From positions 1 through 64,000 of the forward strand of contig JARIHI010000008.1 in the NCBI GenBank assembly GCA_029288365.1: a stretch of DNA of 64,000 nt, read 5' to 3'. This DNA comes from Candidatus Saccharimonadota bacterium. GTDB lineage: Bacteria; Patescibacteriota; Saccharimonadia; Saccharimonadales; UBA4665. Both the position numbers and the translations under genes were made by a program. Shown one piece after another: positions 27,645 to 36,857 of this stretch. The notes under the pieces were generated by a model. It was given only the letters and a program-made list of their open reading frames with translations, made no database searches and had not been told where the DNA came from. How positions within the stretch are numbered: position 1 is the first letter of the stretch; each line of letters starts with the position of its first letter.

Positions 27645-28430
27645 ATGTCAATATCAGAAACAAGCTTTGACGGAGTGTCGGTACAATTTGCCGAGTATGC
27701 TGACACAGTAAGAGGTTACGTAAGGTATGAAGTAACCCAGCGAGGGCTTAGTAATATCACTTCTGCTAAGTCACTTCGCGTAGCCGATATTGGTGGTGGA
27801 GCGGCGATTGACGCTGTATGGCTTGCTAAGTTGGGGCACGAAGTTGTTTTGGTGGAGCCATCAAAAGAGCAACTTGACGAAGCGGAAACAAAGCGACTCT
27901 CTAAGTTGCCTACTGAAGTACGGGCTCGAATTAGTGTGCTAGAGGGAACCGCAGAAGATCTACTCGAAACAGGCCAAGAAAAAGCTTTTGACTTAGTACT
28001 ATCACATGGCGTAGCAATGTACGTGTCTGACCCCCAGCTATTCATTAGTAACTTGGCAAAGCTTACAAAGCCAAAAGGCTACCTATCACTTTTGGAGAAA
28101 GGATACTTGGGAGCAGAAGCCAGGCTGGCTCAGAGAGGTCAACTAAAGGAACTTGCATCTTTACGAAACAACAACAATCAGGCCAATAATGTAGGTCGAA
28201 TACGCCGGGCTTTTCATCCGGAAGAATTGGGAGTAATGCTCACGAATACTGGCTTCAAAGTAATACAGTGGACAGGTGTACGCATTGAAAGTGAACTAGA
28301 TTATCGTCCTATATCTACGGTTCCTAAAAATGAGCTTGAAGCTATAGTCAAAAAAGAATATGAAAAAGGAAAAAGCGAGCAGCTGAAAGCAAAAGGTCAA
28401 ATGCTTCACTTCATCGCACAAAAAAAATAG
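27645..28430 (+). CDS. Class I SAM-dependent methyltransferase, CmoM-like
   Basis: 261 residues. SAM-binding motif I VADIGGGAAIDAVWLAKLGH (about 44-63), acidic motif II VLVEPSKEQLDEA, motif III GTAEDLLE and post-motif DLVLSHGVAMYVSDPQLFI followed by LTKPKGYLSLL. The C-terminal layout (TGFKVIQWTGVRIESELDY) resembles CmoM, which methylates cmo5U34 in tRNA. I assign only the methyltransferase fold with confidence. It sits directly after rplY (11 bases), probably in the same transcript, and ends flush against the convergent ABC transporter gene. Confidence 0.8.
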   Translation: MSISETSFDGVSVQFAEYADTVRGYVRYEVTQRGLSNITSAKSLRVADIGGGAAIDAVWLAKLGHEVVLVEPSKEQLDEAETKRLSKLPTEVRARISVLEGTAEDLLETGQEKAFDLVLSHGVAMYVSDPQLFISNLAKLTKPKGYLSLLEKGYLGAEARLAQRGQLKELASLRNNNNQANNVGRIRRAFHPEELGVMLTNTGFKVIQWTGVRIESELDYRPISTVPKNELEAIVKKEYEKGKSEQLKAKGQMLHFIAQKK

Positions 28431-30206
28431 TTACTCCTCGATAAATCCACCAGACTGGTGTGACCACAGTTTGGCGTATGTACCATTTCGTTTCAGAAGC
28501 TCTTTGTGCGAACCTTCTTCTACGATTTTGCCGTCGTCAAGCACTATAATGCGGTCCATTTTTTGGATGGTACTAAGCCGATGCGCAATAACAATAGCAG
28601 TTTTACCTTCCATAAGTTTCCAAAGGGCATCCTGAATCAGCACTTCACTTTCGCTATCTAGCGCCGAAGTAGCTTCATCAAGTATTAAAATCGGCGCGTT
28701 TTTAAGCATTGCCCGGGCGATTGCTACGCGTTGTCTCTGCCCGCCTGAAAGCTTAACGCCGCGTTCGCCGACAAGCGTATCGTAGGCTTTGGGTAAGTCC
28801 TTGATAAACTCATGGGCATGTGCCATTTTGGATACTTTTATCATTTCTTTCTCGGTAGCATTTTGTTTACCGTATCTTATATTTTCTGAAAGTGATCGGT
28901 GGAATAGTAAGGGCTCCTGAGGTACGTAGGTAATGGTCTGACGTAAGTCAGCTTGTGTTACTTTGGCGATATCTTGACCGTCTATGAGAATATGGCCTGA
29001 ATCAATGTCCATAAAACGCAGGAGGAGTTTTGTTATGGTAGTCTTCCCTCCACCTGAACGTCCGACTAAACCTATCTTCTCGCCGTCTTTAATATCTAAA
29101 TTCAAACCCGCGAACAACGGATTTTCAGTATCATCGCTGTGGTCAAAAATGACATTGTCAAAAGTAATAGTGCCCGATTTGACTAGGAGTGATTGAGGGT
29201 TTTGAGGGTCTTTAACTGACAACGGTGTATCAAGGGTGACAACTGCCTCGTGCGCATCACCCATTGAACGGTTATAGTTTCGTAAGGTCGATGACCCAAA
29301 CTCCCATAACTGGTCGCCTATAAAGGCCGCGTACGTAAACATTAGGAAAATAGTTGCCGCATCAGCACCATATACCGTAACCGCAAAGACAGCTATTACA
29401 ACAGCGATTACGAGCAAAGAACTGGTAACTGTTGAAGCAAAAAGCTGGAACTTAAGTGACCCCCACATGAGGTCAATAGTTTTTTGACGGGATTTTTCCG
29501 TTGCTGCTTCAAATCTTTTCGTTTCATAGTTTTTTGACGCAAAACTCTTGATGGCCATAATATTGGTGATGCCATCCGCCAAATAACCTGTTACAGTATT
29601 TTGAGCGTTTGCTTCTATAGCACCCAACTCCCGTATGCGTTTACTTAATTTAATAGTAATAGTTATAAATAGCGCCGTACACGTCAACAGACCCATTACA
29701 AAAAGTGGTGATTTTGGAAACAATGCTATAGACACAAAAATAACACTGATCACCAGGCCATAAAATTGAAATATGAAGGCATCGGCAAGCCGGACGTACG
29801 CGGTAGTAAATTTATTCGTTCGAGACACCAGAGATCCGCCAAAATTATCTGCATGAAAAGATGCGCTCAAGTTCATGTACTTATCAAACATAGTCCTGTA
29901 TAAGTCACGCAGGACATAGCCTTCGTGTTTCCAGATAATATAAATTACAGTCCGCCACATAAGAATTCCTCCTATCAGGACGGATGTAGCGTAGAGTAGT
30001 ATATCTTGCCCAAAACTTTCCCAAACATTGCCTTTTATAAAATCACCATTGCTTAGCCGCTCTAAAATGCCAGCGGCAATAAGCGGCGGTAGGAGTCGAA
30101 AACTGATTGTTGCTACAGGCACTGCTACAAGCATGCCTATAAAATAAACTTTGTAACGCCACGCATGCTGAAGATATATTTGAATTGTTCTTTTGGTCGT
30201 ATTCAT
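28431..30206 (-). CDS. ABC exporter half-transporter (permease fused to ATPase)
   Basis: 591 residues. Six membrane helices at about 15-320 with the ABC type 1 exporter layout, then an ATPase domain: Walker A GLVGRSGGGKTTI, Q-loop VPQEPLLFHRSL, signature LSGGQRQRVAIARAM, Walker B ILILDEATSALD and switch His in VIAHRLST. Probably works as a homodimer moving lipids, peptides or drugs outward; the substrate is not evident. A strong AGGAGG ribosome site lies in the loop of a small hairpin at 30210-30224. It converges with the methyltransferase gene with no gap. Confidence 0.93.
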   Translation of the reverse strand: MNTTKRTIQIYLQHAWRYKVYFIGMLVAVPVATISFRLLPPLIAAGILERLSNGDFIKGNVWESFGQDILLYATSVLIGGILMWRTVIYIIWKHEGYVLRDLYRTMFDKYMNLSASFHADNFGGSLVSRTNKFTTAYVRLADAFIFQFYGLVISVIFVSIALFPKSPLFVMGLLTCTALFITITIKLSKRIRELGAIEANAQNTVTGYLADGITNIMAIKSFASKNYETKRFEAATEKSRQKTIDLMWGSLKFQLFASTVTSSLLVIAVVIAVFAVTVYGADAATIFLMFTYAAFIGDQLWEFGSSTLRNYNRSMGDAHEAVVTLDTPLSVKDPQNPQSLLVKSGTITFDNVIFDHSDDTENPLFAGLNLDIKDGEKIGLVGRSGGGKTTITKLLLRFMDIDSGHILIDGQDIAKVTQADLRQTITYVPQEPLLFHRSLSENIRYGKQNATEKEMIKVSKMAHAHEFIKDLPKAYDTLVGERGVKLSGGQRQRVAIARAMLKNAPILILDEATSALDSESEVLIQDALWKLMEGKTAIVIAHRLSTIQKMDRIIVLDDGKIVEEGSHKELLKRNGTYAKLWSHQSGGFIEE

Positions 30207-30209
30207 ACA

Positions 30210-30224
30210 TGGGCCTCCTGCCCA
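30210..30224 (-). promoter_or_regulatory. Hairpin holding the ABC exporter ribosome site
   Basis: On the minus strand TGGGC-AGGAG-GCCCA: five GC-rich pairs with the Shine-Dalgarno core in the loop, ending three bases before the ATG region (start codon at 30206). It could reduce ribosome access. Confidence 0.5.
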
Positions 30225-30449
30225 TTTGGGTAGTAAAGTATTTTAGGTTAGTTTAATTTTTGCTGGCTACTCACGCTGTAGCCTTGGTACAAGATCGAAA
30301 AGAAAGGTTAACGGTCTATCCGGGCGATTATCATTTTCTGTAATTTCTTAGTAACTATCATCTAGCTCGCCCTTTCCGTTATTTTGTAATAATGACATCA
30401 ATTATACCACTGGTGTCAAATATTTCCTAATCTGATACAATATAACCCG

Positions 30450-31340
30450 ATGAACAAGGTGATTTTGTACTACAAGTTTGTATCAGTTGATGATCCGGGA
30501 ATGACTATGCGCTGGCAGAAAGAACTGTGTAATCGATTGGGATTGAAAGGCCGTATTATTATCAGTAAACACGGTATAAATGGTACGCTTGGCGGCCATA
30601 TTGAAAACTTGCGTGAGTATAAGCGAGAAATGAATCGCTCAGTTATCTTTAAAGACATTATGTACAAGTGGAGTGATGGTACGGGTACTGACTTTCCGCG
30701 CTTGAGCGTAAAGGTAAAGCCGGAACTGGTAGCATTTAATACGCCGGATGAAATTACAGTAGATGAAAAAGGTGTCGTTGGGAGCGGCAAACACCTGAAA
30801 CCAGAAGCGCTTCATAAGCTCGTGGAAGAACGTGGCGACGAAGTAGTATTTTTTGATGGCCGCAATGCCTACGAAGCGGCGGTGGGCAAATTCAAGGACG
30901 CTGTCGTACCCGATACGAAAACGACGCGCGATTTTGTCGCAGAACTTGAAAGCGGCAAATATGACAATATTAAAGACAAGCCGATAGTGACCTACTGTAC
31001 AGGTGGGGTTCGCTGTGAACCACTTAGTGCGCTTATGAAAAACCGGGGCTTTAAGGAGGTTTATCAAATCGATGGCGGTATTGTGAAGTACGGTGAAAAA
31101 TATGGTGATGAGGGACTCTGGGAAGGTTCTTTGTATATATTCGACAATCGTATGAACCATCGTTTTTCTGATAAATCTAAAGATATCGGTGCATGTGTCC
31201 ACTGTCGATCTAAGACTAGCAACTATGAAAATTGTGCCAACAAAGCCTGCAATCGCTTGGTGCTCATTTGTGAAGACTGTAAACAAGATACTGCCAAACT
31301 CTACCATGAGCAGTCCTGTCGTGATCCCGCCGCGGTATAA
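30450..31340 (+). CDS. trhO: tRNA uridine 34 hydroxylase TrhO (rhodanese family)
   Basis: 296 residues. N-terminal alpha/beta domain (ILYYKFVSVDDP, GRIIISKHGINGTLGG), rhodanese domain (VFFDGRNAYEAAVGKFKDAV) with active-site Cys at about 182 in VTYCTGGVRCEPL, and a C-terminal cysteine-rich segment (IGACVHCRSK, YENCANKACNR, ICEDCKQ). TrhO makes 5-hydroxyuridine at U34. A TACAAT box (30436-30441) lies eight bases before the ATG. Its stop codon is part of the -10 box of uvrC. Confidence 0.93.
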   Translation: MNKVILYYKFVSVDDPGMTMRWQKELCNRLGLKGRIIISKHGINGTLGGHIENLREYKREMNRSVIFKDIMYKWSDGTGTDFPRLSVKVKPELVAFNTPDEITVDEKGVVGSGKHLKPEALHKLVEERGDEVVFFDGRNAYEAAVGKFKDAVVPDTKTTRDFVAELESGKYDNIKDKPIVTYCTGGVRCEPLSALMKNRGFKEVYQIDGGIVKYGEKYGDEGLWEGSLYIFDNRMNHRFSDKSKDIGACVHCRSKTSNYENCANKACNRLVLICEDCKQDTAKLYHEQSCRDPAAV

Positions 31341-31341
31341 T
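31336..31341 (+). promoter_or_regulatory. uvrC -10 box overlapping the trhO stop codon
   Basis: TATAAT at 31336-31341 includes the TAA stop of trhO (31338-31340). AGAGGA and the GTG start of uvrC follow within six bases. Either transcription starts near the GTG, or the AGAGGA serves read-through messages from trhO. Confidence 0.5.
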
Positions 31342-31347
31342 AGAGGA

Positions 31348-32877
31348 GTGAATAAGAGACTCACAGAAAAACTAACAGAATTACCAGCGGCGCCTGGTGT
31401 GTATTTTCATAAGGACGCTGGCGGTAATATTATCTACGTAGGCAAAGCGGCTATACTCAAAAACCGTGTACGCCAATATTTTCAAAAATCGCGTGGACGT
31501 GACCCAAAAACCGAGGCATTAGTTGCAGAAATTGCTGACACTGACTGGATGGTAGTTGATAGTGAAGTAGAAGCGCTATTTTTGGAAGCTGAAATGATCC
31601 GTCGTTATATGCCCCAATATAATATTTTATTGCGGGACGACAAGGCAATGAGTTACATCCGCATTGATTATGACAGTGACTACCCAACAGTTAGTACTAC
31701 GCGACGGCCTTTAGATGATGGAGCAAAATATTTTGGACCATATTTAAGCGTCTCAAGTGTGCGTCAGGCACTCAAATTGTTGCGACGCATTTTTCCGTAT
31801 GCTACTAAGCGTACACCAAATCAGAAGAGAGCCACTCTGTATTACCACCTTAAGCTTGATCCCGGTCTGGAAGAAGGAAAGACCAGCCTTGAAGATTACC
31901 GGGCAAATTTACGCAAACTCATAGCAGTAATTGAAGGTAAACGAACAAGTGTTCTCAGAGAAATTGAACAAGATATGCAAAAAGCCGCAAAAAATGCAGA
32001 GTTTGAGCGCGCGGCAAAACTCCGTAATCAGCTGTTCGCTTTACAGAATCTCAATAAACAAGTAGTTTTCAGCGATAAAGAGTTTTTAGATATTAGTAAA
32101 GATCATGCGCTTAATGAGTTGGTCGATATACTAAGCTTGCCTGATTTTCCTAAGCGTATTGAGGGTTATGATATTTCGCATATGCAGGGCAGTGACGTGG
32201 TAGCCAGCATGGTGGTATTCACTAACGGAGTAAGTAATAAAGGTGAGTATCGAAAATTTAAAACTAAAAAGAATCAGAATAATGACTTTTATAACATGCA
32301 TGAAACTCTAAAAAGACGGTTAAGTGAGAAAAATCTCAAAGTCTGGGGCAAGCCAAGCCTAGTGCTTATTGATGGTGGCAAAGGACAACTTGATGCTGCA
32401 ATTAAGGCTCGCGATGAGTCAAATTGCGAAAAAATCTCATTCATTGGCTTAGCTAAACGCGAAGAGCAAATAGTAATTGCTAAAGATCGGTCAAATGTGT
32501 TGCTTAACACCGATTACTTACATAAACTAGGCGGCTTTACTAGTGAAAGCAAAGATTTTATTTTGGTCAACGTACCGCACAACACAAATGTGATTAAATT
32601 ATTGCAACGAATTCGCGATGAGTCACATCGATTTGCTGTATCGTATCATTCGGTGTTAAAGGGAAATCGTCAAACCAGTAGTGTACTTGATGAAGTACCG
32701 ACTATTGGCCCGGCTACACGCAAGAAACTTATTAAAACTTTTGGCAGCGTGCATGGTGTTATGCAGGCGCGTGATTGGGAGCTTGAAAAAGTTGTGGGTG
32801 AAAAGAAAGCCGCTATTCTGAAGCAATACCTCCGTCCCCTCAAAAAAGAACAGCGACGAAGTGGCGCCAAAGTGTAA
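31348..32877 (+). CDS. uvrC: Excinuclease ABC subunit C
   Basis: 509 residues from GTG 31348, chosen because MNKRLTEKLTELPAAPGVYF is the normal UvrC N-terminus; a frame upstream to 31189 overlaps trhO. Domains: GIY-YIG nuclease (APGVYFHKD, IIYVGKAAILKNRVRQYF, Glu in EVEALFLEAEMIRRY), UVR motif (QDMQKAAKNAEFERAAKLRNQ), RNase H-like nuclease (RIEGYDISHMQGSDVVASMVV; LVLIDGGKGQLDAA) and a C-terminal helix-hairpin-helix (VPTIGPATRKKLIKTFGS). Shorter than the E. coli protein (about 610) but with every domain. It makes both incisions in nucleotide excision repair. Confidence 0.96.
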   Translation: MNKRLTEKLTELPAAPGVYFHKDAGGNIIYVGKAAILKNRVRQYFQKSRGRDPKTEALVAEIADTDWMVVDSEVEALFLEAEMIRRYMPQYNILLRDDKAMSYIRIDYDSDYPTVSTTRRPLDDGAKYFGPYLSVSSVRQALKLLRRIFPYATKRTPNQKRATLYYHLKLDPGLEEGKTSLEDYRANLRKLIAVIEGKRTSVLREIEQDMQKAAKNAEFERAAKLRNQLFALQNLNKQVVFSDKEFLDISKDHALNELVDILSLPDFPKRIEGYDISHMQGSDVVASMVVFTNGVSNKGEYRKFKTKKNQNNDFYNMHETLKRRLSEKNLKVWGKPSLVLIDGGKGQLDAAIKARDESNCEKISFIGLAKREEQIVIAKDRSNVLLNTDYLHKLGGFTSESKDFILVNVPHNTNVIKLLQRIRDESHRFAVSYHSVLKGNRQTSSVLDEVPTIGPATRKKLIKTFGSVHGVMQARDWELEKVVGEKKAAILKQYLRPLKKEQRRSGAKV

Positions 32878-32900
32878 TTTGCTATACTAAACACTTGATT

Positions 32901-34130
32901 ATGAGAGAACTTTTTACTGCTGATTTTTTTAGAGGCAATCGAAAGCAACTTAGGGCATTGCTTACTAAAAGCGTTCCTGTGATCCTTACTGCTAACGGAC
33001 AGTTGCAGCGAAGTGTCGATACAGCATACCCGTTTCAGCAGGATACGTATTTTTGGTATCTTACCGGTATAGCGGAACCAGATGTTATCTTAGTACTAGA
33101 TAAAGACGAAGAATATCTTATTTTGCCTCAACGCAGTGCTTATCAAGATGCGTTTGATGGGCGGGTCGATAAAAAGGCTCTCGCGACACAATCAGGGGTC
33201 CATGAGATTTATAACTACAAAGAAGGCTGGACTAAGCTTACAGGTCGTTTGCGGCATGCTAAACAAGTAGCCACGATTACTCCTCCACCACAATATCTAG
33301 AGACCTATGGTATGTATTCTAATCCGGCTCGGTGGGTGCTCAGGAGATCTATTTTACAGGAAAATGAAGCCATAGAGCTGTTAGACCTACGTAAGCCTTT
33401 GGCTACTTTGAGAATGATTAAGCAAACTCCTGAGCTTACAGCTATCAAACGAGCTATTTCCATAACTACACAAGGATTTAGCGAAGTAACGAGGGCTGCA
33501 AATTTAAAAAAGTACTCCTATGAATACGAAGTTGAAGCAGATTTGGCCCGTGCGTTCCAGCGAGCAAAGTCCGGTCATGCGTTCCAGCCTATCATAGCAG
33601 GCGGTAAGCGTGCTTGCACCTTGCATAATACTGATCTACAGGGAAAGATCACCTCTAATGAACTACTACTTTTTGATATCGGTGCGGCATACCACGGCTA
33701 CGCCGCAGACATTTCTCGTACTATTGCCATCGACTCTCCCTCGAAACGTCAACGGGAAGTGTATGATGCGGTACGCGAAGTGCAAATCTCTGCTTTTTCT
33801 TTGTTGAAGCCAGGCGTGATACTCGCAGAATATGAAAAACAAATAGAACAAATCATGGGTGAAAAATTAAAAGAGTTAGGACTTATAAAGGTTATTAATA
33901 CCGAATCAGTCAGAAAATTTTACCCCCATGCTACATCACACCACTTAGGCCTTGACGTGCACGATGCTGATGATCGTGCTAGCCCTCTTGAACCGGACAT
34001 GGTGATCACGGTAGAGCCGGGAATTTACATTCCAAGCGAAAGCATCGGCGTACGTATTGAGGACGACATTCGTATCACTAACGAAGGCGTAGAGATTTTA
34101 AGTGGTTCCTTGTCCTCAGAGCTTGACTAG
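32901..34130 (+). CDS. pepP: Xaa-Pro aminopeptidase (M24 family)
   Basis: 409 residues from ATG 32901; TTG 32895 would add two. N-terminal aminopeptidase-P domain (FTADFFRGNRKQLRALL, PFQQDTYFWYLTG) then a pita-bread catalytic domain with metal ligands in LLFDIGAAYHGYAADISRT, HATSHHLGLDVHD, VITVEPGIYI and VRIEDDIRIT. Removes N-terminal residues before proline, probably for peptide recycling. TATACT (32883-32888) is 12 bases upstream. It follows uvrC by 23 bases. Confidence 0.93.
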   Translation: MRELFTADFFRGNRKQLRALLTKSVPVILTANGQLQRSVDTAYPFQQDTYFWYLTGIAEPDVILVLDKDEEYLILPQRSAYQDAFDGRVDKKALATQSGVHEIYNYKEGWTKLTGRLRHAKQVATITPPPQYLETYGMYSNPARWVLRRSILQENEAIELLDLRKPLATLRMIKQTPELTAIKRAISITTQGFSEVTRAANLKKYSYEYEVEADLARAFQRAKSGHAFQPIIAGGKRACTLHNTDLQGKITSNELLLFDIGAAYHGYAADISRTIAIDSPSKRQREVYDAVREVQISAFSLLKPGVILAEYEKQIEQIMGEKLKELGLIKVINTESVRKFYPHATSHHLGLDVHDADDRASPLEPDMVITVEPGIYIPSESIGVRIEDDIRITNEGVEILSGSLSSELD

Positions 34131-34149
34131 CTTACAATGTATGACGATT

Positions 34150-34530
34150 ATGGCAAACAAATACTCGCCGAATATTATTTATAGGTTTCTAGTGCGCTGG
34201 CTTGTCTGCAGCCTCGGTCTATGGATAGCGGCAGGTATATTGGGTGATGGTCGTATTACTTACGATGATCGTATAGGGGTTGTTATCGTTGGAGGCTTGA
34301 TACTTGCTGGCATTAATGCCATTATCAAGCCGATTGTCGTAATACTTTCACTGCCGGCTATATTATTTACCTTAGGCTTATTCATGATTGTCATCAACGG
34401 TCTTATGATTATGTTGGCAAGTGCTATTTACAGTCCGCTTGAGGTATCAAGTCTCTGGTCTGCTATGCTTGCGGGAGTGGTCATAGGGCTGGTAAACTAT
34501 TTAGTAACAGCTATTTTGGAAGATCGCTAA
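34150..34530 (+). CDS. Phage-holin-family (superfamily IV) four-helix membrane protein
   Basis: 126 residues from ATG 34150 (MANKYSPN); ATG 34141 would add three. Four hydrophobic helices, with the family pattern GGLILAGINAIIKPIVVILSLPAILFTLGLF split over helices two and three and VVIGLVNYLV near the end. This family is widespread in bacteria as a membrane protein of unknown role; phage origin is not implied. A TACAAT box (34133-34138) lies 11 bases before the chosen ATG. Confidence 0.8.
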   Translation: MANKYSPNIIYRFLVRWLVCSLGLWIAAGILGDGRITYDDRIGVVIVGGLILAGINAIIKPIVVILSLPAILFTLGLFMIVINGLMIMLASAIYSPLEVSSLWSAMLAGVVIGLVNYLVTAILEDR

Positions 34531-34553
34531 GGCTGACAGAGAGGAAACAAATA

Positions 34554-34766
34554 ATGAGCATTTGGAATTACATAACTATCGGTACGGCTGTATTTTTGGT
34601 ATTTTTAATTTTAATCCAAACACGTGGCGCGTCATTAGGCGCTGGGCTTGGCGGCGGAGCAGAAGTTAATACAACTCGTCGAGGCACCGATAAAACGATT
34701 TTCCAACTTACGATTTTCCTCGTTATGATATTTGCCGGGTCGGTGATATTAGGTATAGTCGTATAA
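34554..34766 (+). CDS. secG: Preprotein translocase subunit SecG
   Basis: 70 residues, typical length. Two membrane helices (about 5-20 and 50-69) around the conserved loop LIQTRGASLGAGLGGG and NTTRRGTDK. SecG helps the SecYEG channel. A GAGAGGAAA ribosome site precedes the ATG. It follows the holin-family gene by 23 bases and precedes the peptide-binding protein gene by 10, so the three may be co-transcribed. The other Sec subunits are not in this window. Confidence 0.92.
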   Translation: MSIWNYITIGTAVFLVFLILIQTRGASLGAGLGGGAEVNTTRRGTDKTIFQLTIFLVMIFAGSVILGIVV

Positions 34767-34776
34767 ATTAATCCTT

Positions 34777-36543
34777 ATGGTTGGTCGCGCTCATAGACTT
34801 CGCTTTCGACGCAAGGTACGTATGCACAAGCGTCAGGTAGAAACTGCCGGCAACCAAACTGACAGGTATGTTTTTAGGCGACTTGAGCGTCTACAGAAAG
34901 TTCGAAGGTTTGTTGTTGCCTGGATAGGTCTAGTGGTTGTAATGATTGGCTGCTCAGTTATACAAATTTCTTCACTGAGCAGTTACTATCAGGAATTGCG
35001 TCCGGCACCAGGAGGCGCATATGCCGAGGGCGTAATTGGCTCGTTCACAAATGCTAACCCCATTTACGCTACAGCTACAGCTGATCGTACGGTTTCCAAA
35101 CTTTTATTTAGCGGGTTGTTAAAGTACGATCAAAATAATCGACTGGTGGGGGATTTAGCGGAAACATGGCAAACTGATAGTCGAGGAAAAGTTTACACTG
35201 TAAAACTACGTCCAGACTTGCGATGGAGTGATGGTCGGACCTTAACCACAGATGATATTATCTTTACTTACAGTACCATCCAAAATCCTGATGCTGGCTC
35301 AGTTTTATATACAAGCTGGCAAGGAGTGAAAGTTGAAGCCAAAGACTCACGTACTATAGTATTTACACTTTCTAATCCATTAGCATCGTTTCCCCATTCT
35401 TTGACAAATGGTATTATCCCGAAACATATACTTGAAACAGTACCTATGGGTGATATGCGTTCAGTATCTTTTAATACTAATCACCCTGTCGGAACGGGTC
35501 CTTTTCAATGGCAAAACCTTAGCGTGAGTGGAACTAACACTACTCGCGAAGAACGTATAACCCTAGAGGCCAATGATAACTACTATCGTGGTGCTCCAAA
35601 GCTAGATACTTTTATTGTGCATACATTTCGTGATAGCAGCCAAATGATTAGTGCGTATAACAAACATGAGCTGAACGCCATGGTGGGCTTAGAAAGCGAA
35701 ACTCAAAATATGGGCGACAATAGTCAAATATATAACTTTCCACAGACTGCGGCTATGATGACATTTTTCAAAACAACAGAGGGTATCTTAGCTGACAAAA
35801 CCGTTCGCCAAGCATTGGTTCGAGCGACGGATACCCGGGCTCTTCGGAACAAACTATTTTACCCGGCGAGACCCGTCGATGCTCCATTTTTGAAAAACCA
35901 ATTAGGTTACGACAAGTCTCTCATCCAATTTGGGTATGACCCTATTGTCGCTGCCAAGCAGCTAAATGATGCAGGATGGGTCGTTGCGCGTCCAGGAGCT
36001 GTCCGAGAAAAGTCTGGCCAAAAATTAGAATTTACACTCTACGCTGAACATACTCCCGAAACAGCACGAATAACGCGGGAGTTACAAAAACAATGGCGAG
36101 CTATCGGCGCTAACGTTAAAATTGCTTTACAGACTGACAGTGAATTTCAGGTAACCCTTTCTGATCATAGTTATGATGTACTTCTAAGAGGTATATCTAT
36201 AGGTAACGATCCAGACGTGTTTGTATATTGGCATAGCAGCCAAGCCGATGTTCTTTCGAATAATCGTTTAAACTTTTCGGAATACAAGTCTCAGGTGGTT
36301 GATGAAGCCTTAGAATCGGCCCGTACTCGTACTGATAGTAAATTGCGCATTGCAAAATATAAGCCATTTTTAAGCGCATGGCGAGATGATGCGCCTGCAC
36401 TGGCCTTGTATCAGCCCGGGGTACTATATATTACGCGTGATGCAGTCTATGGGTTACATGAACATACTGTGGTATCTGCCAGTGATCGGTTTGCCAACGT
36501 TGATGAATGGCAGGTTCGTCTTGTAAAAACCACCGTTGATTAA
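34777..36543 (+). CDS. Membrane-anchored family 5 extracellular solute-binding protein
   Basis: 588 residues. Basic cytoplasmic N-terminus (1-43), a transmembrane helix (about 45-68, FVVAWIGLVVVMIGCSVIQI), then an SBP_bac_5 (oligopeptide or nickel binding type) domain: NPIYATATADRTVSKLLFSGL, WSDGRTLTTDDIIFTYS, HPVGTGPF, and LRIAKYKPFLSAWRDDAPALALYQP at the end. Normally such proteins feed an ABC importer, but no permease or ATPase partner is adjacent. A TATAAA box (34762-34767) overlaps the end of secG, nine bases before the ATG. Confidence 0.88.
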   Translation: MVGRAHRLRFRRKVRMHKRQVETAGNQTDRYVFRRLERLQKVRRFVVAWIGLVVVMIGCSVIQISSLSSYYQELRPAPGGAYAEGVIGSFTNANPIYATATADRTVSKLLFSGLLKYDQNNRLVGDLAETWQTDSRGKVYTVKLRPDLRWSDGRTLTTDDIIFTYSTIQNPDAGSVLYTSWQGVKVEAKDSRTIVFTLSNPLASFPHSLTNGIIPKHILETVPMGDMRSVSFNTNHPVGTGPFQWQNLSVSGTNTTREERITLEANDNYYRGAPKLDTFIVHTFRDSSQMISAYNKHELNAMVGLESETQNMGDNSQIYNFPQTAAMMTFFKTTEGILADKTVRQALVRATDTRALRNKLFYPARPVDAPFLKNQLGYDKSLIQFGYDPIVAAKQLNDAGWVVARPGAVREKSGQKLEFTLYAEHTPETARITRELQKQWRAIGANVKIALQTDSEFQVTLSDHSYDVLLRGISIGNDPDVFVYWHSSQADVLSNNRLNFSEYKSQVVDEALESARTRTDSKLRIAKYKPFLSAWRDDAPALALYQPGVLYITRDAVYGLHEHTVVSASDRFANVDEWQVRLVKTTVD

Positions 36544-36586
36544 CGCAGATTCATAGACTACAATGGCATCTGTTAATCTGCGTTAA
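36540..36586 (+). repeat. Perfect 12-bp inverted repeat around the stop codon of the solute-binding protein gene
   Basis: TTAACGCAGATT (36540-36551) and AATCTGCGTTAA (36575-36586) with a 23-base loop. The left arm contains the TAA stop. No T tract follows, so it may be a 3' mRNA stabiliser or an incomplete terminator. Confidence 0.7.
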
Positions 36587-36627
36587 TAGCAGGTTTGCTT
36601 CCAGAGCGGTGAGTATAATGAGTAGAC

Positions 36628-36714
36628 GCGCGAGTGGCGGAATTGGTAGACGCGCTAGTTTCAGGTACTAGTGATAGCAATATCGTGGAGGTTCAAGTCC
36701 TCTCTCGCGCACCA
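36628..36714 (+). tRNA. tRNA-Leu (anticodon CAG)
   Basis: 87 bases with encoded CCA. Acceptor GCGCGAG pairs with CTCGCGC; anticodon stem CTAGT/ACTAG encloses TTCAGGT, giving CAG; a long variable arm (GTGATAGCAATATCGT) and T-arm GAGGTTCAAGTCCTC are class II features. TATAAT at 36614-36619 lies just upstream, so there is almost no leader. Confidence 0.95.
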
Positions 36715-36857
36715 AAGCAATATAGAAATTCAAGGTACTTTGTGGACTTATAGAGATATAGAGCAAAATTTATTTTGTGGATATAAACCACAAGCACAAC
36801 TGCTACACATGTGCTATCATGACAATAAGCAAAATGTGAACAAGGGTATAGGGAGTA

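Noticed and set aside
31189-31347. UvrC starting inside trhO
   Set aside because: The extra residues come from another frame of the trhO coding region and do not resemble UvrC; GTG 31348 gives the family N-terminus.
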